Assembly (NCBI GenBank): GCA_947631815.1
Contig: CANRMT010000005.1
Coordinates: 1 to 52,396 of the forward strand
Direction of reading: 5' to 3'
DNA: 52,396 nucleotides
Source of the DNA: an uncultured Eisenbergiella sp.
GTDB taxonomy: Bacteria > Bacillota > Clostridia > Lachnospirales > Lachnospiraceae
Shown piece by piece: positions 48,504 to 52,396 of this stretch. Each line of letters starts with the position of its first letter. Position 1 is the stretch's first letter. The translations under genes and the position numbers were made by a program. The notes beneath the pieces are model-generated. The model saw only the letters and a list, made by a program, of their open reading frames with translations, was not told the origin of the DNA and ran no database searches.

Positions 48504-48947
48504 TCAGTCCTCCTCTATCTCTACTATAAACTCAATGGGGGTAACCATTTTGATCTCTTTTGATCGATATTTCAGCAGCCGCTTGTCCGTAGATACGAAA
48601 TAATCGCATCCAGCATAAATTGCCGATGCCACATGGCAGGCATCCTTAAATTTGATGCCTGTTTTCATGATTTCCGCGGCTTTTTCTTCGACAACGGTTT
48701 TTCTTTCGTCTCCGACATATCCAAATGCGTTTTTGTCGATAAAGTCTAAAATCGCATCCTTTCGCATAGGAAACGGGTTATTTCCACATTCGTATCTCAA
48801 AATATAAGAAGAGATCAACTCCAATTTTTTCGATCTGATCATATCCTGGATATATAGTTTTGCCTGCGCTTCCATAGCTATTTTCATCTGTGTCTGATCA
48901 TCGTATGGTCTATTATAGCAGCACATATCCAGATAGATTCTCAACAT
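48504..48947 (-). CDS. PIN domain nuclease, putative toxin
   Basis: 147 residues, PIN fold. Acidic residues expected for metal binding are present: Asp7 in IYLDMCCYNRPYDD, Glu in LRYECGNNPF, Asp in FKDACHVASAIY and Asp in YFVSTDKRLL. Likely an RNase of VapC type. The ATG at 48947 has GGGGGA upstream and begins the fold directly; an earlier ATG at 48992 adds 15 unmatched residues. More AT-rich than its neighbours, consistent with transfer. Confidence 0.78.
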   Translation of the reverse strand: MLRIYLDMCCYNRPYDDQTQMKIAMEAQAKLYIQDMIRSKKLELISSYILRYECGNNPFPMRKDAILDFIDKNAFGYVGDERKTVVEEKAAEIMKTGIKFKDACHVASAIYAGCDYFVSTDKRLLKYRSKEIKMVTPIEFIVEIEED

Positions 48948-49010
48948 ATCGTATCCCCCATTATTGCTAGGAATATTCTTATTATATGTCATAGCCGCAG
49001 AGATGTCAAA

Positions 49011-51563
49011 TCACACCCGCTCGATCCACGGGATATCATCGATGCCGCAGGGCGTAAAACCGTCCATGCCGTCCGTGCCGACGGTCACGGAATCCGCCGT
49101 TTGGCTCAGCGCCTCATAGGCGGCCCTGTATGTCTCATCGCCCTCCACCCAGGCCATTTCCTGACATTTTTCCAGGACCAGCGCATATTCCCTGTCCCCC
49201 TGCCGGTACAGGCCCAGCACCGAGGCGAAGGGTTCGAGCCCGTAGGTCGAGTCCTCTTCGTGCAGGAGGAAGCGCAGGTAGAACAGATCGCCGCCCGGAC
49301 CGGCTTCATAGTTCGTTTTCTCGGAGACAATCAGGGTATTGGATGTGGGCGCGTTGGTCGGCCCGATGTCTGAGGTCAGCACATATTTTCCGTCCCAGCT
49401 TTCCGGAAAGGTGAGAGTGAGACCGGTGAAAAAGGTCACGGTATTTTCTGTTTTGACAGCTCTTGCCCAGAAATCCTCCAGGGAGAGCGTTCCTGCCGGG
49501 AGGCCGGTCCCGTTTGCCGTGCCGTACAGCGGATGGATCCGGATGATATCTGGGCCGGAAGAGTCGGTTCCGCCCGCCGCATCGGTTTGTGAGCTGCCCT
49601 CCGGATCCCGGTACAGCGCCAGCGCCTGATTCAGCGTGTCGGCCCCTTCCTGGAACCGCGCCTGAGGATCCTCCGTCCATTCTGAGGCGGCCATTTCCTC
49701 CAGCGGGATCAGGGTGGTCACGCCGTCCACGGTATAGGGATAATACAGCAGGCATGTGCCCGCATAGTCGAACAGCAGGGTCACGGGCTGTCCCATCTGT
49801 ATGTTTTCATCGGACTGAGCCCATTCCTTCATTTCCGCGATCCAGCCGTCGATGATCTCCTCCGCATAGGCGATCTCATCCGGATCGGTGAGCGCGTCGG
49901 CAACGGAGCGCATGCCCCGGATCATGGGATCGTCCTCCGGTTCCCGGATGGAGATCCAGTCCGCGTGAAAAATACAGTCCGCCCGGGCCCCGACGAGATC
50001 CGGCGATTCCAAGTCTGGGTTTTCCAGCCGGTAACGGGGCGCTTCGGCCTCCTGGAAAACGGCGAGGATCCGGTCGATGATGGCCTGCCGATGTTCTCCG
50101 AAGGAAGCGACGGCGATATCCGACGGGGCGAATTCGCCCAGACAGATCTGTTCAAGGTTCACGTTTTCGCCCAGGCCGGTACGGATGTCCACCGTATACC
50201 AGTCCAGCGTGGCGGTGTTTTCCTCTGTCATGTCGTAGAGATGGATCGCGGCCATGCCGTCTTCGGAGATGCTGTCGATCTCGATATGCCCCGGAACATA
50301 GCCGTCATGCAGGTACGCATAACACTCCGAAGCCATTTGAATGAGCTGCTCTGACGTATAGCCAGGGAGAGAGGTCTGCGCGCCCGCGCCGCCGACGGAG
50401 TCGGTCTCGTCGGCGGAAGTGCCGGTTCCGTCGGAGTTTTCGGATCCCGAAGCGTCCGTTTCAGAAGGAGAAGAACCGTCTGCGCCGTTCATATCTGAGC
50501 CGCCCGCCGTGTCCGCGGAGCCCTCTGTTGCCGTGCTTCCGGCGTCCGTTTTCGCGACGCAGCCCACGGCCGCGCCCAGTCCGACGGCCAGAATGGCGGC
50601 GCATATCAGCACCGGAATGCCGTTCTTCTTTTTTATCCTCTTCAGAATATGCACGAATCTCTTTTTCATCGTTTCTTTTCCACCGTAAAACTGCGTGGAC
50701 AGAACGCTTCCCTTCCCTTTGTTTTCCCGCAGAGAGGACAACAGCGTTTCCGTATAGGCCCTGCGGGAGGCCAGGTCTGCGCCATCGATGACGCCCTCGT
50801 CGCAGGAAAGCTCCATGTCCAGAGCGGCCTGCTTCTGCATGAGCCAGATCAGCGGATTGAACCAGTGTACGGCGTTGACCGCGACGAAGAGCAGCTTGAA
50901 ATAAATATCGCCGCGCCGGAAATGGATCAGCTCGTGGCGCAGGATGAAGGCCAGATCCTTTTCTCCGAAATCCGCGTCCGGCAGCACCAGAACGGGACGC
51001 AGGAAGCCGATGATCATGGGGCTGGCAGCAGGCGCATAGACCGCCACGGGAATCTGACGCCGGATGTGCAGCTCATCCCGCAGGCCCTGCATCAGCCAGG
51101 AAACGCATTCCTTCGACGCGGGGACGCTGTCCCTTTCGACCAGCCGCCGATAATGCAGGTAACTGACCATATGGAAGGAAAAATAGACGAGAGCGCCCAG
51201 CGCCCAGAGAGCCGCGGCGGCGTCCAGGGGAGAGGGAAGCCGTTTCGGCATCTGCGCCGCGGCGGGCTGCGTCAGAGGGACGGGGATCTCCACCACGAAG
51301 CGCCGAGCCTGCCGGAGGGGCAGGACGGTCCCGTTTTCCACGCCGACGGAAACGGCATTTGGCACGCTGTCCGCGCCTCGGTCCGGTCGATAGATCCCGC
51401 TGATGGGGATCAGCAGCCGGACGGCCAGGAGGATCCAGATCCAGTATTTCCATTTGGCGGCGTATTTTTTTTCCAGAAGCGGAGAAAGCAGCGTCAGGAG
51501 CAGGATCAGAGCCCCTGTGGAAAGGGAAACGCTCAAACAGGTCAAAAACAGATCTCTCATCAT
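49011..51563 (-). CDS. blaR1: BlaR1-type M56 metallopeptidase sensor with large external domain
   Basis: 850 residues. Three N-terminal membrane helices carry the cytoplasm-facing M56 zinc protease (FILRHELIHFRRGD, with a downstream DMELSCDEG). A fourth helix (IPVLICAAILAVGLGAAVG) follows at about 320, then a Ser/Asp/Gly-rich linker and about 440 external residues. The external part lacks the SxxK penicillin-binding motif of true BlaR1, so the signal is probably not simply a beta-lactam; it looks like two lipocalin-free alpha/beta modules I cannot name. It overlaps blaI as ATGA. Proteolysis of BlaI upon signal is the known logic. Confidence 0.87.
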   Translation of the reverse strand: MMRDLFLTCLSVSLSTGALILLLTLLSPLLEKKYAAKWKYWIWILLAVRLLIPISGIYRPDRGADSVPNAVSVGVENGTVLPLRQARRFVVEIPVPLTQPAAAQMPKRLPSPLDAAAALWALGALVYFSFHMVSYLHYRRLVERDSVPASKECVSWLMQGLRDELHIRRQIPVAVYAPAASPMIIGFLRPVLVLPDADFGEKDLAFILRHELIHFRRGDIYFKLLFVAVNAVHWFNPLIWLMQKQAALDMELSCDEGVIDGADLASRRAYTETLLSSLRENKGKGSVLSTQFYGGKETMKKRFVHILKRIKKKNGIPVLICAAILAVGLGAAVGCVAKTDAGSTATEGSADTAGGSDMNGADGSSPSETDASGSENSDGTGTSADETDSVGGAGAQTSLPGYTSEQLIQMASECYAYLHDGYVPGHIEIDSISEDGMAAIHLYDMTEENTATLDWYTVDIRTGLGENVNLEQICLGEFAPSDIAVASFGEHRQAIIDRILAVFQEAEAPRYRLENPDLESPDLVGARADCIFHADWISIREPEDDPMIRGMRSVADALTDPDEIAYAEEIIDGWIAEMKEWAQSDENIQMGQPVTLLFDYAGTCLLYYPYTVDGVTTLIPLEEMAASEWTEDPQARFQEGADTLNQALALYRDPEGSSQTDAAGGTDSSGPDIIRIHPLYGTANGTGLPAGTLSLEDFWARAVKTENTVTFFTGLTLTFPESWDGKYVLTSDIGPTNAPTSNTLIVSEKTNYEAGPGGDLFYLRFLLHEEDSTYGLEPFASVLGLYRQGDREYALVLEKCQEMAWVEGDETYRAAYEALSQTADSVTVGTDGMDGFTPCGIDDIPWIERV

Positions 51564-51946
51564 TGCTCCTTCTCCAATCTGTTCAGGAAGTCCCGAAGCT
51601 CCTCCACATCGGCGTCCTTCAGCATCTGATTGTTATACAGGGTCGCCACCATGTTATGGAGGGAATTGTTATAGAGCTTTTTCAGAAAACTTCCGCTGAC
51701 GTCGGCCTTGTAGTCGTTTTCAGAGATGAGGGCTGAGTACAGGTTCGTGCCTGTGGAGCGGTCGCAGTGAACGAAGCCTTTGTCGGCCAGCCTCGACAGC
51801 GACGTCATCAGGCTGGGCAGTTTCCAGTTCCGCTTATCTTCCAGCGCTTTCAGGATGAAATTGGAGGTGACGGGCGTCTGGCTGTTCCAGATCGCCTGCA
51901 TGATCTCCAGCTCGGCCTCGCCGAGTTTTTTGGGGGTGCTGTTCAT
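51560..51946 (-). CDS. blaI: BlaI/MecI-type transcriptional repressor
   Basis: 128 residues, winged helix (LGEAELEIMQAIWNSQTPVTSNFIL and KLPSLMTSLSRLADKGFVHCDR) plus the C-terminal dimer helices. The family represses its own operon until the membrane protease cleaves it. AAAGGAG precedes the ATG. Tandem operator-like repeats overlap its promoter. Confidence 0.94.
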   Translation of the reverse strand: MNSTPKKLGEAELEIMQAIWNSQTPVTSNFILKALEDKRNWKLPSLMTSLSRLADKGFVHCDRSTGTNLYSALISENDYKADVSGSFLKKLYNNSLHNMVATLYNNQMLKDADVEELRDFLNRLEKEQ

Positions 51947-52116
51947 GACGGTCTCCTTTCCGGGGGTGATGGAGTAAAGCTGTGCCGCGGGCGACGGAAT
52001 GAATCCGCGCAGCGGACAAAGGGTAAAACCGTGTTTTGGGGCAATATACGCCTGGCAGTTGAGCGGCTGACAGGAATGATAATTATTCGTCTGTTTTGTC
52101 TCCTGCAGGCGGCATT

Positions 52117-52162
52117 ATGCGCTTGTATAATATATTATGCAGCCGTATAATATATTTGTCAA
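52117..52162 (-). promoter_or_regulatory. blaI promoter with two tandem 20-bp operator repeats
   Basis: Minus strand -35 TTGACA (52157-52162), 17-base spacer, -10 CATAAT (52134-52139), start near 52127. Two head-to-tail 20-base repeats of the form AATATATTATACNNNNGCAT occupy 52137-52156 and 52117-52136, covering spacer, -10 and start. The period is two helical turns, fitting two repressor dimers on one face. The core TATTATAC differs from the TACA/TGTA site of staphylococcal BlaI. Confidence 0.75.
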
Positions 52163-52218
52163 GACTTTTTGAAAAGAATCTAAAAAGAAACAAGGAAAAA
52201 ATTTTCAAGAAAATCCTC

Positions 52219-52242
52219 AAAAAGTTCCCAAAAGGAATTTTT
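52219..52242. terminator. Candidate terminator near the window end
   Basis: AAAAA-g-TTCC (52219-52228), loop CAAAA, GGAA-TTTTT (52234-52242). It ends in a T-run on either strand. The rest of 52163-52396 is AT-rich without a convincing gene; a CACACC/GGTGTG palindrome lies at about 52335-52350. Confidence 0.5.
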
Positions 52243-52396
52243 AGAAATGGAAAAACAGTCTTGAGAAAAAAGTCGAAACCCGGAACGGAAATCATTGCAG
52301 AAGTCAAGAGAGGTATGGTAACTCAAACTTCCCACACCATTTGGTGTGATGAGCCTTGAAAAATCAATACTTTAACCGATAAAAATGGCATAAACC

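Noticed and set aside
52096..52359. Small Lys-rich plus-strand gene at the window end
   Set aside because: It starts inside the blaI promoter repeats, has no ribosome site, and its Lys/Phe/Ile content is what AT-rich DNA gives by chance.

Overview
The window is a chromosomal replication-origin region from a moderately GC-rich Firmicute of class Clostridia, most like Lachnospiraceae. The evidence is the gene order (dnaA-dnaN-S4-recF-gyrB-gyrA leaving the origin on the minus strand, rpmH-rnpA-yidD-yidC-jag-mnmE-mnmG-rsmG-parA-parB-DUF4446-serS leaving on the plus strand), strong AGGAGG ribosome binding sites, frequent TTG starts, and lineage-typical accessory genes (DUF3881, M56/BlaR1 sensors, large remodelled Opp transporters). 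Genus and species cannot be set from the sequence. I see no rRNA, tRNA, insertion sequence, prophage or CRISPR array.

Layout. (1) 1-8.5 kb, minus strand: an oligopeptide ABC transporter operon oppA-oppB-oppC-oppD-oppF. Four of the five subunits are remodelled: an apparently circularly permuted binding protein, a ~200-residue external insertion in OppB, a ~240-residue helical insertion in OppD between Walker A and the Q-loop, and a two-helix membrane tail on OppF. (2) 8.6-10.25 kb: an AT-rich, probably transferred AlbA_2/Schlafen-type regulator with operator-like repeats both in its promoter and in its own coding sequence, followed by a 185-bp GC-rich inverted-repeat element at the lacZ 3' end. 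(3) 10.3-19.5 kb: carbohydrate and surface genes (lacZ, an MBOAT/SGNH acyltransferase pair, a PfkB sugar kinase, a divergent DUF4838 protein) ending in a bidirectional terminator. (4) 19.5-40.3 kb: the conserved origin core. DnaA boxes lie on both sides of dnaA, and parS plus two degenerate copies lie between rsmG and parA. (5) 40.3-44.1 kb: a ClpX-like AAA+ ATPase divergent from two genes of unknown function; the unknown pair is preceded by a predicted three-way-junction RNA leader. (6) 44.1-46 kb: biotin uptake and control (bioY, birA, BirA-type operator). (7) 46-52.4 kb: a GH120 beta-xylosidase, a PIN-domain toxin/antitoxin-like pair, and a BlaI/BlaR1 repressor-sensor pair with tandem 20-bp operator repeats.

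How the genes fit together: replication initiation, clamp, gyrase and segregation genes sit beside translation and tRNA-modification genes in the ancestral Firmicute order. The flanks are adapted to a gut or rumen-like diet (lactose/beta-galactosides, xylo-oligosaccharides, peptides) and to sensing envelope stress. The best candidates for something undescribed are the AAA+/two-unknown locus with its structured leader, the remodelled Opp system, and the inverted-repeat element after lacZ. All functional statements for these are inference from sequence alone.
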